The notes: generated by a model from the letters alone, not told the origin. 64,000 nucleotides of DNA from Oegoconia quadripuncta (GCA_949316235.1 OX438743.1:17605771-17669770); one strand, 5' to 3'; shown: positions 42,190-53,696, counted from the stretch's first letter. Numbers and translations: made by a program.

Positions 42190-43085
42190 ATGAGTAGGAC
42201 TTTAGAAAATTATCGGAAAAAAAATATAATACGTACAATAATGCAAGGTTAATATATGCTAAATCTGTAACTATACGGTTTTATCTTGAGGAAAAACTTC
42301 CAATAAAACCACATTAATGTGATTAGATTTCGTTACGCATCAGTAATCTGAAGGCCTTATTAAACCACGGATTTCGCCAGGAAGGTCAAAGCTGCCCGAA
42401 GTTTTTATTAAATTGTTTTATTCTTTACCTGGTAAAGGTGAGTTTTATTTAGAGAAAAGTTGCGTAATATTCGATGAATTTAGTTTAATAACGATACATT
42501 TAACAATATACATAGATTAGAGATGGTAGATTGATTTTTTCAACAGTATTTCTCGTATGATAACTATAAAATTAATCAAATTTTTAATGCGACTTGCATC
42601 CTTTTCAAATTGAAGAAAAAAGTAAAGATTTATCATTGGATCCACAAAATCCCTTATTATCCCTTCCTTAATTCTTTGGCATTACGCGGAAATAGTAACA
42701 CCAGCGTTGCTAAAAGCAAAAATCGCTGACAATAAGAACACCCATAAAAGCTGAGTCGGCCCAAAGGCCCAAAGGCCAAAGACCATGTTGTCCAGTGTAC
42801 ACTTCAGAGTGGGTAATTGTTAGTTGTGAAGCAATGTTTTAAAATAATGTCCTGTAGTTAACCCATATCCGCACTCTCTCCCTCACATGTACCCAGAAGG
42901 AATAAAAACAGCAATGTGGCCTCAAATTACCTTTTTCCTTGTTTTAGTCCCTCGTATCTAAACTTTAAAGCTGTTAAGAGTGTTTCTGTACGTCGCCGTG
43001 CACTGTAAGGCTCCTGCCGGATCAATGTATGTGTGAAGCGGGGAACATGGTAGAGTTAACCTCAAAAAAAGTGCATTTTATCTTT
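42190..43085. other. no recognised feature
   Basis: GGCCCAAAGGCCCAAAGGCC at about 42759 is a short tandem. Otherwise nothing. Confidence 0.35.
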
Positions 43086-43089
43086 TTAA

Positions 43090-43287
43090 ACTAAAAACGT
43101 TTATTTCACTATCATTGCTCGGCAATACTCGGTAGACGAACGAAAGTTAAATTTTAAAACGAAATTTTATGGTCAGTCATTTACGCTACAAGCTGTACAC
43201 CTTTGGAACTCTCTTCCGGAGTCAATTCGCCGCGCTCCATCAATAAACGCCTTCAAAGCGCAAGTCAAAGCGCATTTCGTTCATTAA
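43090..43287 (+). pseudogene. LINE ORF2 C-terminus, open for 65 codons
   Basis: Encodes YFTIIARQYSVDERK, then FTLQAVHLWNSLPESIRR, then INAFKAQVKAHFVH and a stop. LWNSLPESIR ... FK is the conserved C-terminal signature of jockey/CR1-group ORF2. It has no start codon and is preceded by a stop, so it is a 5'-truncated copy. It belongs to a different family from K and from the 13015 type. Confidence 0.75.
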
Positions 43288-43422
43288 AAAAAATTCATTG
43301 GAAGTCCTCTTATCTTCTCCGTGGTTGTCAATATGATTTCTAAGTTATTTCTGAGCAAACAAATGGCATATATTTATGAATTTTATGTATTCAATATTAT
43401 ATATTTATATATTTAATGCATA

Positions 43423-43429
<7 letters not shown>

Positions 43430-43461
<32 letters not shown>
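43430..43461. repeat. (TA)n microsatellite
   Basis: TA run of about 16 units. Confidence 0.95.
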
Positions 43462-43466
<5 letters not shown>

Positions 43467-43581
43467 GTGTGTTATGTAGTGAATAATATATTATATTTTA
43501 TTTATTTTATTTTATTTTCTTGGGAAAACCAACAGCTGTTTTACAAATTATCACTTAAACTAAGAAACTGAAAGCCAATTA

Positions 43582-43716
43582 GAGGTTTCCACTGATAGAA
43601 ATGTTTTAAGTGCAGTTAAATTATCTAGTTATAGTTTGTAGGCTTAGTTGATGTATTTTTATCTTTACGTTATATAATAATTACCAACTATAAAATACAC
43701 TATTAGTGGAAACCTC
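43582..43716. mobile_element. small MITE, 135 bp, 17-bp TIRs
   Basis: GAGGTTTCCACTGATAG on the left and CTATTAGTGGAAACCTC on the right differ at one position. The target duplication is uncertain. Confidence 0.8.
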
Positions 43717-43744
43717 ATCTACTGGTAGCTTGTATCTTTACGCT

Positions 43745-43872
43745 AAGGTTTGCCTGGAAGAGATCGCTGTTAGCGATAAGGCCGCCTTTTTGTACGATTA
43801 ATGATGTACGCTGTATTCTACATGTAGCTTTTGTTAATTGTGCAATAAAGAGTATTTGATTGATTGATTGAA
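43745..43872 (+). mobile_element. LINE 3' UTR with (GATT)n tail
   Basis: TGGAAGAGATCGCTGTTAGC, GATAAGGCCGCC, GTGCAATAAAGAGTATTTG and (ATTG)n. Confidence 0.7.
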
Positions 43873-43917
43873 AGTCACCAATATAGTCCAGCGGATTCGC
43901 AAGTTGAAGTGGCAGCC
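43872..43917 (+). pseudogene. RTE-like ORF fragment
   Basis: AAAGTCACCAATATAGTCCA and GCGGATTCGCAAGTTGAAG encode KVTNIVQRIRKLKWQ, the block before AGHIAR in the RTE-like C-terminus. Confidence 0.55.
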
Positions 43918-43923
43918 CGAAAC

Positions 43924-43968
43924 ATATATACCTACCTACATATGTTTAATATATAGGTAGGTATATAT
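43924..43968. repeat. hairpin, 15-bp perfect arms, 15-nt loop
   Basis: ATATATACCTACCTA and TAGGTAGGTATATAT. Confidence 0.9.
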
Positions 43969-43984
43969 ATATATATCTTAAAAT

Positions 43985-44475
43985 GGCACGTTGGTAATAC
44001 AACAAAAGGTACATTATCAAAGTGTCACTTTTATCTCACTATCCCATTAACCTATTATTTAGAGGATTTAGAGGAATTAACTCTAAACAATATTTGCACA
44101 CCACACAGTGGTAGAATTTGCGGAGACAATTATAGCTTTAAGAACTTCATGTACCAAATTCCGTAGCAAATAAACATTTCATTTCATTTCATATTCCACT
44201 TCCCATTAACCTGTGGGATATTTATTCGCGCCTGCAAATTATATACGTCAAGACTCGCGGCGCGCCGGGCATCTATGCGAAATTACCAGGGGTATTAAAA
44301 ACACTCTTCTATTAGGTATATTCGTATTCTGTGAAAAATAGCTACTATATAGCTAGTTCTATAAATGAGAAAAATGTTGAGTTACATTGTGTAGGTGTCG
44401 TCGTATATTCAGGATATAAGGGGTATTTTTTTATGGAAATTGCCGATTCATTTCACGTTTGTCTTAATATTATAT
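43985..44475. other. no recognised feature apart from a short (ATTTC)n
   Basis: AATAAACATTTCATTTCATT near 44168 looks like a retroelement tail. Confidence 0.35.
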
Positions 44476-44477
44476 AA

Positions 44478-44645
44478 ATGTGAAATTTTTTAATGTTTGT
44501 TACTCAATCACGCTATGACACTTTAACGGATTTGGAGATGGGCTATGTCCTGGATTAACATATATTATGGTACTTTTTACGCAGAAAATTCAAATTAATC
44601 CAGCGGGATGACAGACAACCAGATTCCACATGGACGGATCGAACG
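44478..44645 (+). repeat. common lepidopteran repeat, Lep1-like, diverged
   Basis: ACGGATTTGGAGATGGGC, CTGGATTAACATATATTATG and ACATGGACGGATCG parallel 5955-6175. Confidence 0.4.
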
Positions 44646-44649
44646 GAAG

Positions 44650-44985
44650 GCGCAGGTTTTTTTTATAGAGGAGTTAAAGGTGTGAAGTAGGAAAGAAGTT
44701 CCTCCCCCCCTCGGCAAATGGGAGAGTAGCTAATTAAATTCAAAATCAGCCTTAAGGATTAACGCATAAGGTAGGGGATCAAGTGATGCTCGACACCCTG
44801 GTTTTGATACACCACGTATAGCCGTCCATAAAGTAAGTGTTTGTCGTTTGAAAGAGCAGTGTCTTAATTCCTTTCAAAAACCATTGTTTATTTATAAATG
44901 TATTTATATATTCATTTATATATTTGTAGGCTTATTTACGTACTTAATATTATGTAATATTTATTTTCTTGTTTTTTATTTTACT
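44650..44985. other. no recognised feature
   Basis: No match. Confidence 0.3.
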
Positions 44986-44989
44986 TTTT

Positions 44990-45155
44990 ATTTGTGTGCA
45001 CTTTATGTTCCCCTTCACTATTGTTACTGTCCTATGTCGGGTTTGCTGGAAGATACCTCTTTTAGGGATAAGCTCGCCTTTTGCATATCTTATTTATGAA
45101 TAGCTAAGTATCGTGATAATTGTTTTTTTGTGTATGCAATAAAGTGTTATTTGCT
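44990..45155 (+). mobile_element. LINE 3' UTR
   Basis: TTTGCTGGAAGATACCTCTT, AGGGATAAGCTCGCCTTTTG and TGTGTATGCAATAAAGTGTT. Confidence 0.7.
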
Positions 45156-45159
45156 GAGA

Positions 45160-45720
45160 GTAAGCTCGTATCCGTTTATGTCCGAATTGAGTGATCCACG
45201 TAACGGATAATCACATCTAGTTCTAATGTTTGATATTCTTTTTGAATTCGGCGATGAGTTTTGACAACTTTTACTAAATTGTGGTTAATGTAAGTAACGT
45301 TGTTGAAAAATTAAAAAAAAAGACTCGATCCAGAGAAAAAGAAGACAATCCAAGGACTGTAAGATTCGGCGAACATCGACGTCGCCGACAGCAAGTTCCA
45401 TGACTTGGTAATTACAAGGAAGAAGAGTTCAATATAAATTGAAACGATAACCATTATTACAATATGGCCACAAACACAATTTATGGAGGCATTATACCTG
45501 GACATTCGCTCACAACACGCAAAAAAATCTTTTGTTAAACCATGTCGTTATGCAAATATTGGGTAATATTTATGCGATCCGTACCTAATGAAAAGATCTA
45601 ACTGAACGTATGGATTGTAATTATCATTTTTAAACTGAACACAAAGGATATACAGGTTGTTTACCGAACAACTTTTAAATGCTGTAGAAGTGATAATATC
45701 TTGATACTTATAACACTGAT
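45160..45720. other. no recognised feature
   Basis: No match. Confidence 0.3.
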
Positions 45721-45726
45721 TTAATT

Positions 45727-45997
45727 AATATGCACATACACACAGTGCCATCTACTTCCAGACTAGGCAACCAGGCTAGTATTATGGATACCAGCCAACC
45801 GGAACACAACAATGCTATTAACATTGCTGCTTGGCGGCAGATTTAGATAAGATGGTGGTAGCTAGCCAGGCGGATATTTAAAATGCCCTACCACCAACCA
45901 AACGGAGTACTAAACATGTACCCCCTCAGGGGATCTAACCCGCGACCTCCAATTCGGAAACCCTATGATGTTTACATTGAGCCACGGAGGCGGTTAA
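45727..45997 (-). mobile_element. chimeric SINE: A head and body joined to B tail
   Basis: On the minus strand 45997-45795 is SINE-A from its tRNA head (GAGCCACGGAGGCGG in reverse) to TTGTGTTCCGGTTG. It passes without a break into 45794-45727, the SINE-B 3' tail (CTGGTATCCATAATAC, AGATGGCACTGTGTG). Both parts point the same way. Confidence 0.75.
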
Positions 45998-46004
45998 AAT
46001 ATTA

Positions 46005-46205
46005 TATAATAGGTCAGGACTACAGAGACATAGGGACCGTAGCCGTAGGGAACGTAAGACCTTCGGTTGTTAGGTGCCGAAGAAGGTCGCCGCGGGGTTT
46101 TAGTGGGTATGCCTCCCTAAAAGGAGGGGAGTCCCACATAACCATCTCGCCGTCCCCCAGGCGAGAGGTACGCGTAATGCGTTTCCCCGCGAAAAAAAAA
46201 ATCAA
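46005..46205 (+). mobile_element. GC-rich retroelement-like 3' end with poly(A)
   Basis: GTGGGTATGCCTCCCTAAAA, GGAGTCCCACATAACCATC and CCCCCAGGCGAGAGGTACGC, ending CCCGCGAAAAAAAAAA at 46201. The base composition is strikingly unlike the flanks. I recall similar GC-rich ends in lepidopteran LINEs but cannot name the family. Confidence 0.5.
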
Positions 46206-46209
46206 AAGG

Positions 46210-47165
46210 TCCTACTTCACATAATTCTATTATAGTACACAATACACTCTGCTTACTTTTATTTTTTCGTGCTTACGAATTAGGTGCTTCTCACTCACGG
46301 TGACTTGTTGAGTCGTACACGACAGCTGCGGACAGCGTTCGACATGAAGCACGACATGATATAACTCCGCAGCATTACACGCGATATGACAGACAATCAT
46401 TGGTGAAGAGAATTCGGTACGTGCTTGCACATTTTCGCTTTTAGTTAATTTCCCGCTATAGATATTTAATATTGCCTACTGAATATCTGTTTGAGTATCA
46501 GAATTAATTTCCTGTTCAGCGGAGTTTTTTTACGATATTGAATATCTTGTTAAATATTTTTACAGTTTACATTTCCATCTATTCGACGGCGCCCCGGAGC
46601 GGCCATTAGCAAAAAATTCGACACTTGTACCATCAGCAATAGAAATATTTTAATGAAAGCCTTTCTCCCATCGGCGGCGATAGATGACGCTTTTATATCC
46701 ATTGCCAGCGATTGGTATCTGTGATCAAGAAGCAATATAATAAAAACGTCGACTACATTCGCGTCATTGAGAAGCCCTATGTGTGAGCAAGCTTACTCGT
46801 ATAACAAGTACATTTGTGAATAGAAATGCTGTTTGATTATCTTTCTTTGTTTTAAACTCAGGTGTTAGGCGTCTACTTTTGTATGTCAGCTGGGTGGGTA
46901 CCATGTCTCTTATCTATTTGTTGCTTGTTCCGTCAATGAAATGCCTTAGGAAAGCATCCTTCATGATTCAATGACTTTATTTTATATATACGCTAATAAC
47001 AAAAGCATTTATACATAACAATATTTCCGCCCGTGGCTTCGCCCACGTGGAATTACCTACTTTACCGCAGACTTCTTCAGTATGGAAAGTAGGCTATGTC
47101 TTTGCCAAGGCTGTATTATTGAAATTTCAGATCAAATCAGCTGATCTAATCGGATTAGCTGAGTA
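46210..47165. other. no recognised feature
   Basis: ATTTCCGCCCGTGGCTTCGC near 47023 is typical of a lepidopteran repeat. Otherwise nothing. Confidence 0.35.
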
Positions 47166-47167
47166 TC

Positions 47168-47240
47168 TAAGGGCCGTATTAATAAAGCGATCTCGAGATT
47201 GCGTTTCACTCTCAATTATATATTTTTTTCATGCTGTTGT
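47168..47240. mobile_element. MITE terminal fragment
   Basis: AAGGGCCGTATTAATAAAGC, ATCTCGAGATTGCG and CTCTCAATTATATAT match 25245-25320. Confidence 0.45.
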
Positions 47241-47244
47241 TAAT

Positions 47245-47835
47245 CGATCAAATCTTTTAAAATCACCTGCAATAATTAAAGAATGCGGAATAAATTGAGT
47301 GCTAAGACCACTGTAGGGTCGCATGACCCCGTGCGCCTCCAGGCGCGTGCATCGAGAAACAAATAAACACCTACGGTTTTGCTCAAGATTCTCAAGATAC
47401 AAGAAGATAAATACGATATGAAAATTTTAACTTTAAAATTAACACAACTTTTTTAATTGATATATAGGTGTATAGTACGCCTAGTCAAATATTGCAGATG
47501 ATTAAATCCACATCCTGTATACCCATACTGGTACTGTACAGGAATCGCTACATTAGACAAGACATGTAGTAAATTACATTCTTTATTACTACAGGTGAAG
47601 CAATAAAAGCACATGTTAAGTAGATAATGTACACCATCACGGTACAAAAAGGTGTCCCAAGGCACTTAGATGCAAAACATTAGGCCAGCAATGTGGCGGA
47701 TAATGTTTCCAGGATGGCACACTGGACCGCTTGCTGAGTTATTCATTCCAGACTACTCTTAGGTCTTAGTAGGAAATCGTCATAGAGTTTTTCGATGTCA
47801 TCTCATTCCGACATTTTTTATCACACTACTTCATC
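47245..47835. other. no recognised feature
   Basis: No match. Confidence 0.3.
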
Positions 47836-47841
47836 TTTTTA

Positions 47842-48158
47842 TGGCTGTTTTATACAGAACGAGTTAGCACATGACTACTATCACACCTGATGCTTAAGTG
47901 AAGGTGAAGCCGAAGGTGGAATCGCGCTCACCAAGAACCCACAATTTATTTTGGGAACTGGTTATGCTTCAACATTGTTGCGTAGCAGCATCAGATATGA
48001 TAGTGCTGGCGGGCCGGACATTTAAAAATGACCTGCCAAAATCAAACCAAGTACTAAAGAGCACCGCTTACTTAAGTATACTCTAAAATAGCATCCCTTT
48101 GGAAATCAAAACTGTAACCGTTGTGTAAAGCCTATGTTTAGTCATGGAGATGGTTCAA
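47842..48158 (-). mobile_element. SINE-A, full length but strongly diverged
   Basis: CGAGTTAGCACATGAC, CACACCTGATGCTTAAGTG, GCGGGCCGGACATTTAAAAA and TTTAGTCATGGAGATGGTTC follow the family order. Box B is lost. It is an old copy. Confidence 0.65.
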
Positions 48159-48159
48159 T

Positions 48160-48600
48160 CCATAGACGTATGTATATTAGCAGACTAAACATAAACTAAA
48201 CATAAATAGCGTAGTCTGTTTCCATACAATTAGCCACAACTAGACTTTGACTTTTTATTTGTGAACGACTGAAAGAAAGAAACAAATAGTAAATTGTATA
48301 ACAAGGGAGCAAAATAATATTTTTACGGCGAGGGATTGAATGTAGATCGCCCGAGGTAAAAATAATTTTGCGCTCGCGTGATACACTCTAGGTACTTTTC
48401 ATCTCCCTCTATGATAAAAAGAACAAGAAGCGCTTGTTCTGTAAATATATTATCGAGTTATTATTGTTAAAAACTATGCAATGTTAAAAATGGTCAACAA
48501 ATTCGGTGCGTAATTCGCGCGCCTTTTATAGTAATTTACTTTTTCATACAATATTTTAGTTCGATCTCTTTGGTAGGATCGTACCAAGGAATTACGGAGC
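48160..48600. other. no recognised feature
   Basis: No match. Confidence 0.3.
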
Positions 48601-48605
48601 ATATA

Positions 48606-49013
48606 TTGGGTCTTTACCTATGAAATTGGAGTTTTTCTTCTTCGTTAATCATATGTACCAATTCCTGGGATTTTCAAGGCTATATCCAAATTTGTTTTTT
48701 ATTTGGAAAATGGAATATTATTTCAAGGTTTCACATGAAATATTTTTTAATTTCTGGGCTAAATGACATAATAAAAAAGAAAATGTGAACAGAGCTCTTT
48801 TCTTGTGCTTCCCATAATCATTTCTTAGATTCGCTGAAACTTTTATAAAGCGGTTACTTTTAAAAATTAACGCTGCCTATACTTAACTTAATGTTATCCG
48901 ATAATACACACAAAGTTTAGCTAAATTTGGATTTGCCGTTCCCAAAAAAATGGAGATAACAGTCTTAATGAAATTCTTCATACAAAACGCTAATTTCATA
49001 GGTAAAGACCTAA
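48606..49013 (+). mobile_element. MITE M, 408 bp
   Basis: TTGGGTCTTTACCTATGAAA at the left and TTTCATAGGTAAAGACCTAA at the right, with TA on each side. Confidence 0.93.
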
Positions 49014-49019
49014 TATATT

Positions 49020-49395
49020 TAAGAAACATTAATATAATCATGTTCCATGTTTCAAATTCAAAACTCTTTTATTCCCTGTTCTAAAATCGCTTGAAGAAAA
49101 GACCTACTTTGGGCGCACTTATTGAGGAACCAATCATCATTTTTCGAATAGATGATATGGAAAAGTTTTTTATTTGGCACCATTATTGCTTAGTTCTACT
49201 GTCTAATTAGTAGGCACTATATGAAGCGGTGGTATCAAAAAGGCATCCGACACAGCATAATGTGGCGACTTTAGACTCCCTAGAATCCTGTGACACGACG
49301 CTGGTATTCTGTGGACACCTGAGGACGAAGACTGAGTACAACATCGCACAGTACATACAAGTATGCAACCATAATAAAGTATCCAGTGCTCGCAG
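49020..49395. other. no recognised feature
   Basis: No match. Confidence 0.3.
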
Positions 49396-49400
49396 TAATT

Positions 49401-49556
49401 GGCTAATAATGTGGTACAATGGCATTACAATGTGTTTACAAAAAGACAAATTGGCTAATAATGTGGTACAATGGCATTACAATGTGTTTACAACAAGACA
49501 AATTGGCTAATAATGTGGTACAATGGCATTACAATGTGTTTACAAAAAGACAAATT
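49401..49556. repeat. 52-bp tandem repeat, three units
   Basis: Units start at 49401, 49453 and 49505 with GGCTAATAATGTGG and are almost identical (one A/C change in ACAAAAAGAC). The ORFs over it shift frame between units, so it is not coding. Confidence 0.97.
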
Positions 49557-49799
49557 GTTATAAGTGTAAACTTAACACTATTTAATGGAACATTTAATGG
49601 AAAAACAAAAAATTGGAATTCCAAAGCGTTACCTGTAGTGGAACTGCCTATGTACTTCTCTTTTTCTTTTTGTCACATCATTGTCATTAATTTAAATTAC
49701 TACTCAACACTAGCTGTATCAACAACCGACTTTTCACTCGCGATTGACCACAAATGTACACGCAGACGGGAACATGCACGTACTTTTATGCACTCGTAC

Positions 49800-50022
49800 T
49801 TGTAGGGGTTGTAACTGAAAACCAGTGTTTCGCTCTTTGAGTGATGTGCCACACTGAGTTATAACCCATTTGTGCTACTGCGGCACACACTCGCTCTTTG
49901 TATTTTCTAGTCTTTACGTTTATTTGTATGTATATTTCTTTGTAATTTAAAAATTGTGTAATTGTGTGAACGCAGTGGCGTAAATAAATGCTTATCTATC
50001 TATCTATCTTATCTATCTATTC
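49800..50022 (+). mobile_element. retroelement 3' UTR with (TCTA)n tail
   Basis: GGGGTTGTAACTGAAAACCA, GTGATGTGCCACACTGAG, AAATAAATGCTTATC and (TCTA)n to 50022. It is the sister of 41798. Confidence 0.65.
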
Positions 50023-50024
50023 AC

Positions 50025-50600
50025 CAACCACTTTTATTGATGGGCGCAAAGTTATTACAAGAACCAGTTAACCATTTACGTCTCCCATCTGTTCCGCCGT
50101 TCAGATGAGGAACCCCTCACGTGCGTGTCCAGGGTATTTTCTGAAAGGAAGGTAGACAGGCCCGATGCCTGTGCCTTGCACTTTATATTTTTTTTTGTAC
50201 ACTAGCGCCGTTGCGGTGGTATTCGACAATTTTACAACTTCTAATCTACTTCGTTAGCCGTGTTGAACGGTCTCCGTTATTTTTGATTTTTTTTTGACAA
50301 TTAATATTTAAGTAATTATTGGGTCTACACTCACCTCACACACACCAACGCATGACCACAATCATAACACAACCTATTTTACCCAAAATTCAGTGAAAGT
50401 GCTTCATCATTGCTGAGTTAGTAAGTTTCTTTGATTTCCAATTTCAAATTCTCCCTCTTGATCAAAGGTATTTAACGCTCTCGATGTGAAGGTTGTGACC
50501 GGCCTGATTAGAAGGGAAGACCATGGCTACTCGTTTAACAACCATCTCATCTGTTGGAATGTAACGATGTGATCAAAGTTGGTTAAAATCATAACCAAAG
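50025..50600. other. no recognised feature
   Basis: No match. Confidence 0.3.
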
Positions 50601-50603
50601 GTG

Positions 50604-50815
50604 AGGAAATTTCCACCAAAAACACATATCGTTTTAATGGCGATGGCTCACCCCCCCCCCTGCCTGTCACGTGTGCATTTCTGTATGTAAGGTAAACTTT
50701 TCATAGTATTTTAAACATTTAACTATTAATGTTGCGAGCCCAAACACTAATGTTTGGGATATCTCTGACCACCCCATTTGGGATAAAGGCCGTGACGTGT
50801 ATGTAAGTATAAAAG
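50604..50815 (+). repeat. dispersed repeat family F, long copy
   Basis: GGCGATGGCTCACCCCC, CTGTCACGTGTGCATTTCTG, CCCAAACACTAATGTTTGGG and CTCTGACCACCCCATTTGGG. Confidence 0.75.
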
Positions 50816-50819
50816 TTGA

Positions 50820-51200
50820 ATTGGACATAAGCCTCCCATCGCCTTAATTGCATGGTATACTTGTTAATAAATTATGTTGTAAAACAAATTCCAAGAATTT
50901 TGAACAAATTATTTTTCACTTAAGAGGCCTCGTCTGTGTCTACGCTGTAAGTGGGAGCTGTCTTGTCTTATATAACTCAGCCTAACATTTCTTTGATATG
51001 TGATTAGCAAGTTTCCAACCTTCCCAAGTTCGTGCTCGTTACCCTTATTAAATTGAAGTTATCTTCATGTGTCACATAATTTTATTACCACAAATCTGAG
51101 GTTACCTTATGAAACCTGTCTGATGTAGGTAGTAGGTACGCATATGTTCGTAAACAAAATACCCCGTCAGATTAATATGGACCATTTATACCTATATGTA
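50820..51200. other. no recognised feature
   Basis: No match. Confidence 0.3.
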
Positions 51201-51205
51201 TAAAT

Positions 51206-51513
51206 GAGCGTCGGTGGCTCAGCGGGTACCACGCAGTCTCCCAATTTAGGAGGTCTGGGTTCCATTCCCAGGTAAGCCATGTACCAATTAGTTTTTAAAT
51301 TTAATATAATTACTTAAGTGCATTTATCCGACTGATCTTAAACGGTGAAGGAAAATATCGTGAGGATACTGCATGCCTGAGAAATAAAAATTCTAAGGCA
51401 TGTGAAGTCCCCAACCCGCATTGAGCCAGTGTGGCGGACTATGACCCATACTCCCTCATTATTCGAGTGGAGGCCTTTATCCCTGCAGTGGGATGTTTAC
51501 GGGCTGAGATGTG
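51206..51513 (+). mobile_element. SINE-C, full length
   Basis: The head AGCGTCGGTGGCTCAGCG to GGGTTCCATTCCCAG (box B with C for G) is followed by the body GCATGCCTGAGAAATAAAAA and CAGTGGGATGTTTACGGG. Confidence 0.85.
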
Positions 51514-51539
51514 ACCTATATATATGGTTTCGTATTTAT

Positions 51540-51623
51540 GGGTTGGTACATGGCTTGCCTGGGAATAGAACCCGGACCACCCAAATTGGGAGACCGCGTC
51601 TTAATCGCTGAGCCACCGATGCA
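51540..51623 (-). mobile_element. SINE-C tRNA head only, opposite strand
   Basis: GGGAATAGAACCCGGACCAC (box B in reverse, changed) and GCTGAGCCACCGATGC. Its body is absent. It lies just after the 3' end of a full copy, inverted. Confidence 0.75.
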
Positions 51624-51629
51624 AGAGTG

Positions 51630-52400
51630 ACTATGCCGTGTATTAAAGAAAACAGAATAGTTAGCAGCTCTGTGGTATTCCCAAAAGCCCAATTCGTCTA
51701 ACCTCAAAGTAGCAGTGAACCCAAGCACCATTGGAAACCTAATCAAAGCTTTCAACAGGAAGGCTACCGGTGAAGTGCTGGTATTTCCTAGGAACATATT
51801 ATGCTTTCTTGCAACATACACGAGGCTCTACTATCTGGGCAAGCATGTGCTCAATATAGTGCTCAGCTGCACGGCAAGGGTCTCCTGCCAGAAGAAACGC
51901 CTGTGCATCACCTAGGGTATTATTCTGTGTTATTTCTTCCTGCCTAATTACGGTCGCCTACATGATAGCATGAATCACATTACCCAATGACACGGTCAAC
52001 GCTATTAGTCCCCTAACGTGTGAAGGACTGCAATACCTACTCTCATTTTGTTGTTATGTGGACTGAAATAAACTCTTGAAGTTGTCGCTGAAAGGGACTT
52101 GTCGTACGAAAAAAAAAATCTACTGTGTGAATACAATATGAATGTTAGAGATCATTTCCTACAATCAGATGAGATAAAACAGCTCGGTATCATAACCCTT
52201 ATGTCCGTGGTTACACCTGTAACTAGAAACAGGACAGTCTACTATCTGTGGTTACAACAGTAACCAAAGCGCTCTACCTTCATGCGGTTCCAAACAATTC
52301 CTCCTATTACGTGTAGATGAAACACGTGTGTATATTCTTTTTTGGTCGCTATAGCTGTTGCAGTTTACCAGATATGAAGGTTTTTATTAATAAAGGTACC
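51630..52400. other. no recognised feature
   Basis: No match. Confidence 0.3.
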
Positions 52401-52414
52401 GTCTGCGCAGCACA

Positions 52415-52480
52415 AAAGTGTGACCGCGCGGAGCGGACAGTTGGCTGGAATTTGGTCGCGCGGGCCGGACGGTTGAGTAG
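52415..52480. repeat. short GC-rich tandem pair
   Basis: CGCGCGGAGCGGACAGTTG and GTCGCGCGGGCCGGACGGTTG are two related units in otherwise AT-rich DNA. Confidence 0.55.
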
Positions 52481-52484
52481 ATAA

Positions 52485-53340
52485 AAGTGGTGCAAATTCT
52501 CGAAGCGGCAAACCTCAGCAGCGGTTGGTACCGATAACAATAGATTGGCAATGGTCGCCAAATGGTTAAGTGACATAGAGCTCTCATAACCGACAGCAAC
52601 TAATACAGCCCCACATATAACCATGCCGTTTGTGAACCGACGAATTATACAAATTGCCAGCGACGTAATATATTCACATCTCAGTAACAGTTGCAGCATA
52701 TGCTAATTCGAAGATATTTTGAAAGCGCAGTACTTCCCGTATGAGACGTATATAATTAAATAAGCCTTAATATTTGTGGAGAATTGTTGTTTTGTATTAG
52801 CGACGTCTTATTAATGCCAAAGATTAGTAAATGCCTAAATACTTTAAACTTGGACAGTAGCAAAGTCGACTCTATATTTTTTGGGCTCATATAGGGAAGG
52901 GAACAATTTCGATAAAACTAAGTCGAAAACCTTACAGCCTCACTGATATGTACCATAATTCACCACATGAGCCCAGTGAGGTGGGAGGAATTGTGTCAGC
53001 ATTCCCTGGCCAGCATCAGGTGAATTGATATAAGAGTCAAGAATGAATAACGATATCCAGTAAAATAATTCGAGGTAAGTTTTAAAATTGCTAATTTCTA
53101 AAACTATTCGAAAAACACAAAATATTGATCAAGTTTAGCGTCGCTGCTCTTCGCTCCCCCGCCTTATGTATCTGAACCTAAATTATTGGAGTCGTTTCTG
53201 CTCCGAGCCATCGTGCTAACTCGCTTGTCTATGGCGACGCGTATAATACGTGCAAGTGACCATTCATGCAAATGTCTTTGGCGCAAGTGTCCTTTTCATT
53301 GATATTGTAATGGCATGTTTGTTGATATTTTAAAACTATA
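52485..53340. other. no recognised feature
   Basis: The minus ORF at 52349-52699 shows no recognisable domain. Confidence 0.3.
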
Positions 53341-53344
53341 ATTA

Positions 53345-53382
53345 TTTAAAATAATTATATATAGCTATATAATTATTTTAAA
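53345..53382. repeat. AT hairpin, 17-bp perfect arms
   Basis: TTTAAAATAATTATATA and its reverse complement around TAGC. Confidence 0.9.
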
Positions 53383-53672
53383 GCTATTGTATCGTATAGA
53401 TGCAAAGAGTAAATAATGACGCTCTGGAATTTAGCTAGATCACTATATTCATTTAATTTGCGTAAATTAGGTACAGGGCTCTTGTATGGGGTATGTTGAA
53501 AAGTATGCAATGGCGGACAGTGTCTAGCGAGTGGGGTGTACCTACCGGCCAATACAAGACTCATACGTCATGCGTGAGGAAGTGTAATTGGATGTGTGAA
53601 TGTGTGTGCCCAACAGTGTACCTGCACAGTATTTATGCATGTATGTGTGTAGTAAGTTGTCTGTCGAAGCAC

Positions 53673-53696
53673 TAGCGTAGACAGCTGTCTACGCTA
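53673..53696. repeat. perfect 24-bp palindrome
   Basis: TAGCGTAGACAG followed at once by CTGTCTACGCTA. Confidence 0.97.

Noticed and set aside
45883..46224. 113-codon ORF, plus strand
   Set aside because: It runs antisense over a SINE-A and on into a GC-rich repeat; no protein signature.
49401..49556. CRISPR-like array
   Set aside because: The 52-bp units adjoin directly with no unique spacers, and the DNA is eukaryotic.
52349..52699. 116-codon minus ORF
   Set aside because: It looks partly membrane-like but has no recognisable motif, and it covers a GC-rich tandem pair. Probably chance.
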